Below are positions 19,629-28,810 of a DNA stretch of 64,000 nt, piece by piece (the stretch's first letter is position 1; each line of letters opens with the position of its first letter). Below the pieces are notes generated by a model. The model was given only the letters and a program-made list of their open reading frames with translations, was not told the origin of the DNA and did no database searches. The stretch spans positions 18,380 to 82,379 of the forward strand of contig BQJF01000008.1 of the NCBI GenBank assembly GCA_021604565.1, given 5' to 3'. This DNA is from Minwuia thermotolerans (lineage in GTDB: Bacteria > Pseudomonadota > Alphaproteobacteria > Minwuiales > Minwuiaceae). A program made the translations under genes and the position numbers.

Positions 19629-20258
19629 ATGAAAGTCATAATCTTCGGCGCGACCGGGACCGTTGGTGCACTTGCCGTGCGCCGCATGCTTGCCGACGGG
19701 CATCAGGTAACCGCCTTTGCGCGCCATCCCGGGAATCTGGAAATCAGTGACCCGGCCCTGCATCGCGTGGCTGGTGATGCCGCCGACGAGGGAGCCGTTG
19801 CGGCAGCCATCGCGGGCCATGACGCCGTCGTCGTGACCCTTGGGGCAGGCACTTCGCGCAAGAGCGTGGTTCGTTCGACCGGCACCATGAATGTCATCCG
19901 GGGAATGCAGGCGCACGGCGTGTCGCGGCTGATCTGCCAGTCAACGCTCGGTGCACATGAGAGCTGGAGCAACCTGAACTTCTTCTGGAAGCGGATCATG
20001 TTCGGACTGCTGCTGCGCCCGGTATTCCTGGACCATGAGCTGCAGGAAAACCTGGTGCGCGCCAGCGGTCTGGACTGGACGATTGTCCGGCCCAGCGCCT
20101 TCACCGACGGACCGGACACGGCGGACTATCGGGAAGGCTTTGGCGGGCGTGAACAGCGCCTGAAGCTGAAGATCTCCCGCGCCGACGTCGCGGGTTTCCT
20201 CGTTCGGCAACTGACGGACCGCCGCTACATGCAGCAGGCCGTTGCCATCTCCAACTGA
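19629..20258 (+). CDS. NAD(P)-binding Rossmann-fold oxidoreductase (NmrA/YwnB-like)
   Basis: Atypical short-chain-dehydrogenase-like protein of 209 residues. It opens with the dinucleotide-binding motif 'IFGATGTVG' at about residues 5-13, and has 'HDAVVVTLGAG', 'GVSRLICQSTLGAH' and the typical 'RPSAFTDGP' segment. The classical YxxxK pair is absent, as usual for NAD(P)H-binding family members that act as quinone reductases or redox sensors. It sits directly downstream of the tandem TetR operators and 22 nt before the DUF1772 gene. The substrate is unknown. Confidence 0.82.
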   Translation: MKVIIFGATGTVGALAVRRMLADGHQVTAFARHPGNLEISDPALHRVAGDAADEGAVAAAIAGHDAVVVTLGAGTSRKSVVRSTGTMNVIRGMQAHGVSRLICQSTLGAHESWSNLNFFWKRIMFGLLLRPVFLDHELQENLVRASGLDWTIVRPSAFTDGPDTADYREGFGGREQRLKLKISRADVAGFLVRQLTDRRYMQQAVAISN

Positions 20259-20280
20259 CCAGCGTGAAAGGAAGTTCGAC

Positions 20281-20778
20281 ATGAACAGCGAAATTGCAGT
20301 CTGGGGCCTGCTGGCGCTCGCCTTGGCGAGTGCGATGGTTGCGGGTGTCTTCCTGACTTTCTCCGACCTCGTCATGCCCTCGCTTCGCCGGGCCAACTCG
20401 GCGGCGGGCAGCGAGGCGATGCAGATCATCAACCGCAAGGTCTATCGCTCTGTCTTCCTGGCATTGCTGATGGGGATGGTGCCGATCTCGGTGGCCGTTG
20501 CGGTCGGTGCTTCCCTGCTTGTCAGCGCGGTGGCCGTACCCTGGCTGGTTGTGGCGGGCAGCCTGTATGTCTTCGGCGTCTTCGGCGTCACCGTGGTTGC
20601 CAATGTGCCCATGAATATCCGCCTGGACGGAATGTCATTGGCCGGAGGCGAGGCACAGGCCTACTGGCCGGACTATATCGGTGGCTGGCTGCCCTGGAAC
20701 CATCTGCGCACCCTTGCTGCGGCAGGTACCGCCGTCTGCTACATGATCGCGGCGGTGCTGCTGGCACAGGCAGGGTGA
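20281..20778 (+). CDS. DUF1772 (anthrone oxygenase-like) membrane protein
   Basis: A 165-residue integral membrane protein with four hydrophobic segments (about 5-28, 62-85, 90-110, 145-164). The start at 20281 follows a GAAAGGAAG ribosome binding site. It resembles DUF1772/anthrone-oxygenase-like proteins, often encoded beside an NmrA-like reductase under a TetR or MarR regulator, as here. Probably a two-gene operon with the preceding gene. The catalytic role in bacteria is not established. Confidence 0.75.
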   Translation: MNSEIAVWGLLALALASAMVAGVFLTFSDLVMPSLRRANSAAGSEAMQIINRKVYRSVFLALLMGMVPISVAVAVGASLLVSAVAVPWLVVAGSLYVFGVFGVTVVANVPMNIRLDGMSLAGGEAQAYWPDYIGGWLPWNHLRTLAAAGTAVCYMIAAVLLAQAG

Positions 20779-20780
20779 GT

Positions 20781-22646
20781 TCAGGCGACCTCTTCACGGG
20801 CCAGGAAGCCGCCGGACTGCCTGGCCCAGAGTTCGGCGTACAGACCCTCCCGGTGGACCAGTTCGGCGTGCGTCCCCTGTTCGACGATCCGGCCCTGATC
20901 CATCACCACCAGCCGGTCCATGGCTGCAATCGTGGACAGGCGGTGGGCGATGGCGAGCACGGTCTTGCCTTCCATCAGGCTGTAGAGGCTCTGCTGGATC
21001 GCGGCCTCGACCTCAGAGTCCAGCGCACTTGTCGCCTCGTCGAGGATCAGGATCGGCGCGTCCTTCAGCAGGACACGGGCAATGGCAACGCGCTGGCGCT
21101 GGCCACCGGACAGCTTGACGCCACGCTCCCCGACGTGGGCGTCATAGCCCCGGTTGCCTTTCAGATCCTCCAGATCGGCAATGAATTCATGCGCTTCCGC
21201 TTTTCGTGCAGCAGCAATGACCTGATCCCGCGTGGCATCAGCGCGCCCGTAGGAAATGTTCTCCGCGACCGTGCGGTGCAGCAGGGACGTGTCCTGCGTC
21301 ACCATGCCGATGGCGGCCCGCAGGCTGTCCTGCTGCACGGCGGCTATGTCCTGCCCGTCGATCAGGATGCGCCCGCCCTCCAGGTCGTGAAACCGCAGCA
21401 GCAGACTGACCAGCGTCGACTTGCCCGCGCCTGAACGACCGACCAGCCCGACCTTTTCGCCCGGTCTGATGGTCAGGGACAGGCCATCGATCACGTTGGC
21501 GGTCTGTTCGGGCAGGACCTTGCCGTAGTTGAAATGGATGTCCTGCCAGGCGATCTCGCCCTGCTCTACTTTCAGCGGCTTCGCGTCAGGGCGGTCAACG
21601 ACGCTGCGGTCGCGGGCAATGGTGTCGATGCCATCCATCACGACACCGACGTTCTCGAACAGGTTGGCGACTTCCCAGAGGATCCAGTTGGACATGCCGA
21701 TCAGGCGCAGCACCAGCCCGACAGCAAAGGCAATCGCGCCGGTGGTGATGATCTCGTGCGACCAGAGCGCGATGGCGACCGCGCCGATGCCGAAGATCAG
21801 GAAGGCATTGAGTGTCGCCAGCGAGGCCGAGAGCGCCGTGGACAGCCGCATCTGGCTGTAGACCGTGCCGAGGAAGCGCTTCATGCCGCTTCGGGCGTAG
21901 TGATCCTCGTAGTTGGCGTCGGCGAACATCTTCACGGTGCCGATGTGGGTGTAGCTGTCGACAACACGGCCGGTGACATCGGCCCGCGCATCGGCCTGGG
22001 CACGGGACACTTCCGCCAGCCGGGGAATGAACAGCCTCAGGATCACCAGATAGCCGATCAGCCATGCCAGCATCGGCAGGCCCAGCCGCCAGTCGGCGCT
22101 GGCGAAAAGGACCACTGCGCTGGCGAAATAGACCGCGACGAACAGCAGGATCTCGGATGTCTTGAGCACGACCTCCCGCACCGCCAGCGCGGTCTGCATC
22201 ATCCGTGCGGCCACCCGGCCCGCGAAGTCGTCCTGATAGAAGGCCATGCTCTGACGCAGCAGGTAGCGATGCGACTCCCAGCGCGTCCGCATCGCGAAGT
22301 TGCCCAGCAGCCCCTGGTGACTGATCGATTCGCCGACGAAATAGAGCAGCGGATAGAGCACCACGACCATCAGGGCGATCAGCACCAGATCGACTCCGTG
22401 CTCGCTCCAGAGCTGGTCTGGTCGTGTCGCGGACAGCCAGTCCACGATGTCGCCCAGGAAGGCGAACATCAGCACTTCCACGATGGCGATCACGACGGAG
22501 AACAGCGCACTGATCACGATCAGCGGCAGGAAAGGGCGGGAGAAGTGGACGATGAAGCCCAGAAAGCTGGAGGGCGGCTTCGTCGGCACCGTATCGGGAA
22601 ACGAATCCACCCGCGATTCCAGCCAGTCATAGAATCGCGAAATCAT
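20781..22646 (-). CDS. ABC exporter, fused membrane and ATPase domains
   Basis: A 621-residue half-transporter of the multidrug/lipid exporter type. The membrane domain covers about residues 38-330. The ATPase domain has Walker A GRSGAGKST at 403-411, signature LSGGQRQR at 512-519 and Walker B ILILDEATS at 532-540. It presumably works as a homodimer, since no partner half-transporter is adjacent. Convergent with the DUF1772 gene (2-nt gap) and divergent from the ABC-F gene. Substrate unknown. Confidence 0.92.
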   Translation of the reverse strand: MISRFYDWLESRVDSFPDTVPTKPPSSFLGFIVHFSRPFLPLIVISALFSVVIAIVEVLMFAFLGDIVDWLSATRPDQLWSEHGVDLVLIALMVVVLYPLLYFVGESISHQGLLGNFAMRTRWESHRYLLRQSMAFYQDDFAGRVAARMMQTALAVREVVLKTSEILLFVAVYFASAVVLFASADWRLGLPMLAWLIGYLVILRLFIPRLAEVSRAQADARADVTGRVVDSYTHIGTVKMFADANYEDHYARSGMKRFLGTVYSQMRLSTALSASLATLNAFLIFGIGAVAIALWSHEIITTGAIAFAVGLVLRLIGMSNWILWEVANLFENVGVVMDGIDTIARDRSVVDRPDAKPLKVEQGEIAWQDIHFNYGKVLPEQTANVIDGLSLTIRPGEKVGLVGRSGAGKSTLVSLLLRFHDLEGGRILIDGQDIAAVQQDSLRAAIGMVTQDTSLLHRTVAENISYGRADATRDQVIAAARKAEAHEFIADLEDLKGNRGYDAHVGERGVKLSGGQRQRVAIARVLLKDAPILILDEATSALDSEVEAAIQQSLYSLMEGKTVLAIAHRLSTIAAMDRLVVMDQGRIVEQGTHAELVHREGLYAELWARQSGGFLAREEVA

Positions 22647-22770
22647 GTCGGGTGGGCTCCAGCGTTACCGGTCTCGGATCGGGGCAGTCCGGTCTATCTA
22701 GCCATCCGGGCGATTTTCTCAAGCGCGGCGCTCTTCCATCGGACGGTCTCTGCCCTTAAGACTGCGCGCC

Positions 22771-24591
22771 ATGGCACCACCCCTTCTGCATCTGCGCGAC
22801 GTGCAACTGACCTTCGGCGGCAAACCGCTGCTGGACGGCGCGGAGATTGTTGTCTCGGCGGGGGAGCGGGTGTCGCTGGTCGGGCGCAATGGCTCCGGCA
22901 AGTCGACCCTGCTGAAGATCGTTGCCGGGATCGTGCAGGCCGACAGCGCGGATTCCTTCCTGCAGCCCGGCACCACCCTGCGCTACCTGCCGCAGGAGCC
23001 GGACCTGTCCGGCCACGCGACGGTGCTGGATTTCGTGACCGAGGGGCTGGCGCCGGGTGATGATCCCTATCGCGCAACATCCCTGCTGGAACAGCTCGGG
23101 CTGAGCGAGACCGCCGATCCGGCGCACCTGTCGGGCGGGGAAGCTCGGCGGGCGGCGCTGGCGCGGGTGCTGGCACCGTCACCTGACATCCTGCTGCTGG
23201 ACGAGCCGACCAACCATCTGGACCTGCCGGCCATCGAGTGGCTGGAGGCGGAATTGAAGTCGATGCGCTCCGCCCTGGTGCTGATCAGCCATGACCGGCG
23301 CTTCCTGGAGAATCTTTCCGGCACCACGATCTGGCTGGATCGGGGTCGGACAAGGCGACTGGACAAGGGCTTTGCCGCCTTCGAGGCCTGGCGCGACGAG
23401 GTTCTGGAGGCGGAGGAGCAGGAACTGCACCGGCTGGACCGCAAGATCGTCTCCGAGACCGAGTGGCTGCACAAGGGTGTCACGGCCCGGCGCAAGCGCA
23501 ACATGGGGCGGCTCAGGAACCTGTACACCCTGCGTTCCGAGCGGCGGAATTTCGAGCGCGCGCAGGGCAATGTGCGCATGGCGGCGGCAGAGGCGGAGCG
23601 GTCCGGCAAACTGGTGGCGGAGGCAAAGGGTGTCACACGCGCCTGGGGCGATCAGCCGCCCGTGGTGCGTGATCTCGACCTGCGGCTGCTACGGGGCGAA
23701 ACGCTGGCGATCGTCGGACCGAACGGGGCGGGCAAGACCACCCTGCTGCGCCTGCTGACCGGCGAGATCGAGCCGGACAGCGGCACGGTGCGGCTGGGCA
23801 CGGCGCTGGAGACCGCCAGCCTGGACCAGCGCCGCGAAAGCCTGTCGCCGGACTGGAGTCTGATGGATGCGCTGACCGGTGGCGGCGGGGACGCGGTGAT
23901 GGTCAATGGCCAGTCACGGCACGTCGTCAGCTACATGAAGGATTTCCTGTTCGACCCGAAGCAGATGCGCACCCCGATCCATGCCCTTTCGGGCGGCGAG
24001 AGGGGACGGCTGATGCTGGCGCGGGCGCTGGCACGACCCTCCAATCTGCTGATCCTGGACGAGCCGACCAACGATCTCGACATCGAGACCCTGGACCTGC
24101 TGCAGGAACTGCTGGGGGACTATGGCGGCACCGTGCTGCTGGTCAGCCATGATCGCGACTTCATAGACCGCGTTGCCGACGCCGTGCTGGTGGCGGAAGG
24201 GGATGGCGTCTGGCAGCGCTATCCGGGCGGCTATTCGGACATGCTGACCCAGCGCGGCTCCCGGCCGGGCAGGGCCGTGCCGACCGGTCAGCGCGCGACC
24301 CAGCGGCAGAAGGCGGCTCCGAAGGCACCGCAGCAACGACGCAAGCTCTCGTTCAAGCAGCAACATGCACTGGACACCCTTCCCGGGCGAATTGCCGAAC
24401 TGGAGCGGGAAATGGAAGCCCTGACGCAGGAACTGGCGGATGCAGGTCTCTTTCGTCGCGACCCGGACCGGTTCCAGGCGGCAACCGACCGGTTGGGCGC
24501 GGCTGAAAGCGAGAAGGAACAGGCCGAGGAATCCTGGCTGGAACTGGAAATGCTGCGTGAGGAAATCGCGGCCGAGCGGCAGGCGGGCTGA
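22771..24591 (+). CDS. uup: ABC-F family ATPase, Uup-like
   Basis: Soluble tandem-ATPase protein of 606 residues without membrane segments. First domain Walker A GRNGSGKST at 38-46, signature HLSGGE near 119 and 'LLLDEPTNHLD' at 141-151. Second domain Walker A GPNGAGKTT at 316-324 with 'ILDEPTNDLD'. An inter-domain arm lies near 200-290, and a charged C-terminal coiled coil (about 530-606) is the Uup-type DNA/ribosome-binding tail. ABC-F proteins act on ribosomes, and Uup also affects genome stability. It runs into the SpoIIE-type gene with a 1-nt TGATG overlap. Confidence 0.88.
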   Translation: MAPPLLHLRDVQLTFGGKPLLDGAEIVVSAGERVSLVGRNGSGKSTLLKIVAGIVQADSADSFLQPGTTLRYLPQEPDLSGHATVLDFVTEGLAPGDDPYRATSLLEQLGLSETADPAHLSGGEARRAALARVLAPSPDILLLDEPTNHLDLPAIEWLEAELKSMRSALVLISHDRRFLENLSGTTIWLDRGRTRRLDKGFAAFEAWRDEVLEAEEQELHRLDRKIVSETEWLHKGVTARRKRNMGRLRNLYTLRSERRNFERAQGNVRMAAAEAERSGKLVAEAKGVTRAWGDQPPVVRDLDLRLLRGETLAIVGPNGAGKTTLLRLLTGEIEPDSGTVRLGTALETASLDQRRESLSPDWSLMDALTGGGGDAVMVNGQSRHVVSYMKDFLFDPKQMRTPIHALSGGERGRLMLARALARPSNLLILDEPTNDLDIETLDLLQELLGDYGGTVLLVSHDRDFIDRVADAVLVAEGDGVWQRYPGGYSDMLTQRGSRPGRAVPTGQRATQRQKAAPKAPQQRRKLSFKQQHALDTLPGRIAELEREMEALTQELADAGLFRRDPDRFQAATDRLGAAESEKEQAEESWLELEMLREEIAAERQAG

Positions 24592-26027
24592 TGGTCGCGC
24601 CGGACCAGGGGCAGGGGGAACCCGGAAGCCTGGTGCCGCCTGACGATCAACCGGATGTACCAACGCTGGAAAGCGAACTGCGCGTACAGCAGGAAATGGC
24701 GGCCAACCGGCTGACGCCGGGTATCGTTGTCGTTCTGCTCGTCTTCGCGGCCCTCGGGATCGGCAAGTACTGGGATCACATCCCCCCGGTCGGCGGTCTG
24801 GCCTGGGTTTCCATCCTGCTGGCCCTGCTGTCGCTTCCACTCTACCGGCTGTGGCGGCAGCGGACCGGGCGCGCGCTGCTGTTCAGGGGCACGGTCATCG
24901 GGCGGGTGTCCCTGTTCTGGGCGCTTGCCGTCGGGTGTCATTTCGCCTGGGCCATCACCTTTGCCATGCCCAACGAAGACGACGTCGGGCGCACGACCTT
25001 TGCGGTGATGGCCTTTGGTCTCGGTGGCATGACGCTGGCCTCCACCTACATGATCCCGCGGCTGACCATCGCCTTTCTGCTGCCCATGATCGCCGCGATG
25101 CTCTACGGCTCGCTGGTTAGCGACCAGAACGTTTCGCCCTTGCAGAAGGTTCTGATGGCCCTGGGCTTCACCGGCACAGCCGGGGTCGTCATCCGGATGA
25201 ACTGGCTGATCTTCCGTTCCGGAGTGGCAGCCATGGTGGAGCGGGAGACGCATCGGCTCGAAGTCGTTCAGCGACGGTCGGAGATGGCAGCGGCAAGCCG
25301 GATCCAACGTCGCTTGCTGCCGGAGCCGACCGACCTGTCCGCGAGCGATGCGCGGTTCGACCTGGCCGTCATCCACCGCTCCGCCGAGGAGATGACCGGG
25401 GACCTGTATGACTTCTTCATGATCGACGATCACCGGCTGTTCTTCATGGTTGGCGATGTCTGCGGCAAGGGCGTCACCTCCAGCCTGCTGATGGCCATGA
25501 CCAAGGTGATGATGAAGAGCGCCGTGCTGCGCCAGGACCGGGCAATCGGTGATGTCGCGGGCGAAGTCAGCCGCGAACTGCTGCGGGAGGATCATGACAG
25601 CCAGTTCGTGACCTGCTTCGCCGGTATTCTCGACACCAGTGTCGGCACCATTGACTACTGCAACGCGGGTCACGAACCGGCGCGCATCATCACGGTGGAC
25701 GGTGCCGCACCGACCCACAGCCCACGCGTCGGGGGGCCACCACTCTGCGCCATTGGGGATGTTGACTACGAGAGCGGTCAGATCAGCCTGTCACCGGGCG
25801 CGACCCTGCTGATCGTCACGGACGGGGTGACCGAGGCACTGAACATGCAGCAGGACGAGTTCGGAGGCGAGCGACTGGATCAGGCCATCTCGACACTACC
25901 GCACGATGTCGGCGTCGAGGCGATGCTGACCGGGATCAGCGGCTGCGTCGCGGAATTCGTTGGTGATCAGGACCAGTCAGATGACCTGACCATGCTCGCG
26001 CTGCGCTGGCATGGTCCCTCTGCCTGA
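24591..26027 (+). CDS. Membrane-anchored SpoIIE-type PP2C serine phosphatase
   Basis: A 478-residue protein. The N-terminal half has about six hydrophobic segments (47-65, 72-88, 105-125, 135-155, 160-175, 185-200). A short coiled linker ('RETHRLEVVQRRSEMAAASR') leads to a C-terminal SpoIIE/RsbU phosphatase with metal-binding motifs 'EEMTGDLYDFF', 'GDVCGKGVTSSLLMA', 'VTDGVTEALN' and the final 'DQSDDLTMLAL'. These enzymes dephosphorylate STAS anti-anti-sigma factors. No STAS protein or anti-sigma kinase is encoded nearby, so the target lies elsewhere. Its start overlaps the ABC-F stop, implying coupled translation. Confidence 0.88.
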   Translation: MVAPDQGQGEPGSLVPPDDQPDVPTLESELRVQQEMAANRLTPGIVVVLLVFAALGIGKYWDHIPPVGGLAWVSILLALLSLPLYRLWRQRTGRALLFRGTVIGRVSLFWALAVGCHFAWAITFAMPNEDDVGRTTFAVMAFGLGGMTLASTYMIPRLTIAFLLPMIAAMLYGSLVSDQNVSPLQKVLMALGFTGTAGVVIRMNWLIFRSGVAAMVERETHRLEVVQRRSEMAAASRIQRRLLPEPTDLSASDARFDLAVIHRSAEEMTGDLYDFFMIDDHRLFFMVGDVCGKGVTSSLLMAMTKVMMKSAVLRQDRAIGDVAGEVSRELLREDHDSQFVTCFAGILDTSVGTIDYCNAGHEPARIITVDGAAPTHSPRVGGPPLCAIGDVDYESGQISLSPGATLLIVTDGVTEALNMQQDEFGGERLDQAISTLPHDVGVEAMLTGISGCVAEFVGDQDQSDDLTMLALRWHGPSA

Positions 26028-26042
26028 GCCCGCACCCGGCCC

Positions 26043-26510
26043 TCAGTTCATCGGGATCAGGTTGAGGTCGCGGTTGGTGCGGTCGAACAGGCGAATGGCC
26101 TCGTCGGCGGCGTTGCGATAGCGGTCGGGGCGGGCGTCGAGCGGTTCGACGCGCTGGTGATGGCTGGAATGCGGGGTGAAGAATGTCTCCCTGGCGTTGC
26201 TGCCCAGGTCGCGACGGGTGCTGTAGTAGACGTCGAGCCTGTCGTGGCAGCCATCAAGTTTCCAGACGGACCGGACACGGACGAATAATTTGGTCCGGAT
26301 CGGCGTCGTCCCCTGGCGCAGCTTCAGGGCGCGGGAGATCGCCTGGGCGAGATAGCGGCGATCGAGGGCGCAGGGCGCGGCACCTTCGGTCAGAACCTGC
26401 ACGTGTGGGCTGTAACCGGTTCCCTGCTGCGCCAGCGTGACAGACGGCAGCGCCAGACCCGCGACGAGGGCAAGCTGTGCAATTCCGATCCGGGCACATG
26501 GGCAATTCAT
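26043..26510 (-). CDS. Hypothetical secreted protein
   Basis: A 155-residue protein from the ATG at 26510. Residues 1-27 form a signal peptide (basic start, hydrophobic core 'IAQLALVAGLALPSVTLAQ'), so the mature protein is likely periplasmic. It has two cysteines about 50 residues apart, in 'APCALDRRY' and 'KLDGCHDRLD', that could form a disulfide, and a strongly basic, His-rich C-terminal third ('TPHSSHHQRVEP'). I do not recognise a family. It is convergent with the SpoIIE-type gene (15-nt gap) and divergent from an MFS gene. Confidence 0.65.
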   Translation of the reverse strand: MNCPCARIGIAQLALVAGLALPSVTLAQQGTGYSPHVQVLTEGAAPCALDRRYLAQAISRALKLRQGTTPIRTKLFVRVRSVWKLDGCHDRLDVYYSTRRDLGSNARETFFTPHSSHHQRVEPLDARPDRYRNAADEAIRLFDRTNRDLNLIPMN

Positions 26511-26647
26511 CCGAGAAGATTGCCTGCCGGGTGTCGGGTTTGGCAATGGGGGGCTGTGTCCAGTGGCATGGCTCGGAACGCCGCGGCGCGCTATAACGGC
26601 CCGCATGAGATCGCCGGAGCAACCGGCGGCGGGTCGAGGAGACGTCA

Positions 26648-27925
26648 GTGAGCCGGTCAGATACAGCAGCACCCGTTGCGGCGGACGGGGCAGAGCAGAC
26701 ACGCGCGCAATGGATTCGCATTGTCGTGGTCGTCTTCCTGCCGTTCGCGTCGGGGTATTTCCTTTCCTATCTCTACCGCGCCCTGCCATCCCTGATCGGC
26801 GACCGGGTACGGCATGATCTGGCGCTGGACGCCGATGTACTGGGTCTGGTCGGTGCGGCCTATTTCCTGGCCTTTGGCCTGGCGCAACTGCCATTGGGCA
26901 TGATGCTCGACCGTTTCGGCCCGCGCCGCTGTCAGGCGGCCCTGCTGCTGATCGCGGCGTCAGGTGCCGTGGTCTTCGGGCTGGGCGAGAATGCCGAGAC
27001 GCTGGTCATCGGACGCGCCATGATCGGTCTGGGCTGCGCGGGCGGGCTGATGGGCTCCCTGAAGGCGATCACGCTCTGGTTTCCCCAGTCGCGCTGGCCA
27101 CTGGTCAACGGCTGCCTGCTGGGCCTTGGTGGACTGGGGGCGCTGACTGCAACGACACCGGTGGAGTTCCTGCTGGGTGATGTCGGTCTGGGCTGGCAGG
27201 AGCTGTTCTTCTACATTGCCGCCGCGACAGTCGCGTCTGCCCTGCTCATCTTCCTTGTCGTGCCGGAAAAGCCGGGCAGTACCGCTGCCATCCCCTTCCG
27301 GGAACTGCTGGGCAGCCTGCGCCAGATCTACGGCAGCCGCTATTTCTGGCGCATCGCGCCGATCGCGGTCCTGACCATGTCCACCGGCATGGCGATCCAT
27401 ACCCAGTGGGCCGGCCTGTGGCTGAAGGATGTGGCCGGGTTCGAACAGGCCGGTGTCGCGGTCTACCTGCAGACGCTCTCCATCGCGCTGACCGTCGGCT
27501 TCGTTGCCGGTGGTGTCGTGGCCGATGTGCTCACCCGGCGGGGCGTGCCGCTGGGCATGGTCATGGGCGGCGGCGTGCTCGGCCTGCTGCTGGCCCAGGG
27601 CTCCATCGCCATGGAGGTCGATCCGCAGGCGCACTGGCCGTGGATCCTGCTGGGTCTGAGCTCCAACATCTCCGCCCTGGCGTTCCCGCTGCTGTGCGGG
27701 CGCTTCGATCTGAGACTGGCCGGGCGGGTCAATACCGCGCTGAACGTGTTCGTCTTCATCGGGGTCTTCGCCACCGCGTCCGGCATTGGCTGGGTGATCG
27801 ACCAGTATCCGCGCACGGTGCTGGGCGGTTATGCCAGCGAGGGGTATCAGGTGGGTCTGCTGGCCATCATCGCGGCGGAAGTACTTGCATTCATCTGGTT
27901 CATGGTCCCTGACAGGGGCAAGTGA
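26648..27925 (+). CDS. MFS transporter
   Basis: Major facilitator superfamily permease of 425 residues with about twelve membrane segments. The loop 2-3 signature is 'LPLGMMLDRFGPRR' at about residues 80-93, with a matching repeat 'GVVADVLTRRGVPLG' in the second half. The GTG start at 26648 follows a GAGGAG ribosome binding site. The SDR gene follows after 18 nt and is probably co-transcribed. Substrate unknown. It resembles the other MFS gene at 47626-48924 in its 'YRA(L/P)PS' opening. Confidence 0.88.
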   Translation: MSRSDTAAPVAADGAEQTRAQWIRIVVVVFLPFASGYFLSYLYRALPSLIGDRVRHDLALDADVLGLVGAAYFLAFGLAQLPLGMMLDRFGPRRCQAALLLIAASGAVVFGLGENAETLVIGRAMIGLGCAGGLMGSLKAITLWFPQSRWPLVNGCLLGLGGLGALTATTPVEFLLGDVGLGWQELFFYIAAATVASALLIFLVVPEKPGSTAAIPFRELLGSLRQIYGSRYFWRIAPIAVLTMSTGMAIHTQWAGLWLKDVAGFEQAGVAVYLQTLSIALTVGFVAGGVVADVLTRRGVPLGMVMGGGVLGLLLAQGSIAMEVDPQAHWPWILLGLSSNISALAFPLLCGRFDLRLAGRVNTALNVFVFIGVFATASGIGWVIDQYPRTVLGGYASEGYQVGLLAIIAAEVLAFIWFMVPDRGK

Positions 27926-27943
27926 CGTGAGAGGGAGGACATC

Positions 27944-28732
27944 ATGATTGATCTCAAGGGCCAGGCGGCCGTCGTTACAGGATCGGCCACCGGCGTTGGT
28001 GCCGCCGTCGCGCGGGCACTCGCGGCAGACGGCTGCAATGTCGTCGTCAATTATACCCGCAGCGAGAAGGAGGCGCAGCAGACCGCACAGGCCTGTCGCG
28101 ATCTGGGGGTCGAGGCGATCACGGTCCAGGCCAACGTGGCTGAGGACGCGGACTGCAAGAAGCTTGTCGATGCCGCAGTCGACAAATGGGGCAAGCTCAA
28201 TCACGTGGTCAACAATGCGGGCACGACCAAGTTTGCCGACCAGTCGGACCTCTCTGCCCTGACGGCGCAGGACTTCCAGGACATCTATGCCGTCAACGTC
28301 ATCGGCCCCTACCAGATGGCGAAATGGGCGGAGCCGCACCTGCGGTCCGCTGGCAAGGCGTCCATCACCAATGTCTCCTCCATCGCGGGTGTGACGGGGA
28401 TTGGTTCCTGCATGGCCTATGCGGCATCGAAGGGCGCGCTGAACACGATGACCATGTCGCTCGCCCGCTCGCTCGGGCCGGAGATCCGGGTGAACACGAT
28501 CTGTCCCGGCATGATCCAGTCCCGCTGGCTGGAGAACGGCATGGGCAAGGAGAAGTATGACCAGCTTCTCGCCAACCAGCAGCGGTCGCTGCCGTTGCAG
28601 CGGGTCTCGACGCCGGAGGACAATGCCGAGATCATTCTCTGGCTGATCAAGGGTTCCGAACTGGTGACAGGCGAGTTCGTGATGGTCGACGGCGGTGCCC
28701 ACCTCGGGTTCTCGCTGGCCATGGCGCGATAG
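27944..28732 (+). CDS. SDR-family oxidoreductase
   Basis: Classical short-chain dehydrogenase/reductase of 262 residues. Cofactor motif 'TGSATGVG' at about residues 12-19, 'NNAG' near 90, catalytic Ser in 'ITNVSSIAGV', catalytic Tyr and Lys in 'YAASKGAL', and the C-terminal 'GEFVMVDGGAH' typical of FabG-like members. The ATG follows a GGGAGGA ribosome binding site. Likely in an operon with the upstream MFS gene. The substrate cannot be told. Confidence 0.9.
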   Translation: MIDLKGQAAVVTGSATGVGAAVARALAADGCNVVVNYTRSEKEAQQTAQACRDLGVEAITVQANVAEDADCKKLVDAAVDKWGKLNHVVNNAGTTKFADQSDLSALTAQDFQDIYAVNVIGPYQMAKWAEPHLRSAGKASITNVSSIAGVTGIGSCMAYAASKGALNTMTMSLARSLGPEIRVNTICPGMIQSRWLENGMGKEKYDQLLANQQRSLPLQRVSTPEDNAEIILWLIKGSELVTGEFVMVDGGAHLGFSLAMAR

Positions 28733-28767
28733 CGCGCGCAGCCGCTACTCGACGAAGGTTGCAGTTG

Positions 28768-28804
28768 GTGTCACTCTGGGTTGCATGCTGATCCGGAGTG
28801 ACAC
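28768..28804 (+). promoter_or_regulatory. Inverted repeat covering the ribosome binding site of the lipoprotein operon
   Basis: Perfect 9-nt arms GTGTCACTC (28768-28776) and GAGTGACAC (28796-28804) around a 19-nt loop. The right arm contains most of the GGAG (28795-28798) expected to serve the ATG at 28811, so the hairpin could block translation of the first lipoprotein gene. Alternatively it is a DNA operator. Both readings are inference. Confidence 0.5.
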
Positions 28805-28810
28805 GAGACC

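Noticed and set aside
26960..28702. A 580-codon minus-strand open frame across the MFS and SDR genes
   Set aside because: It spans two real genes and their spacer, and its composition is typical of an antisense shadow.
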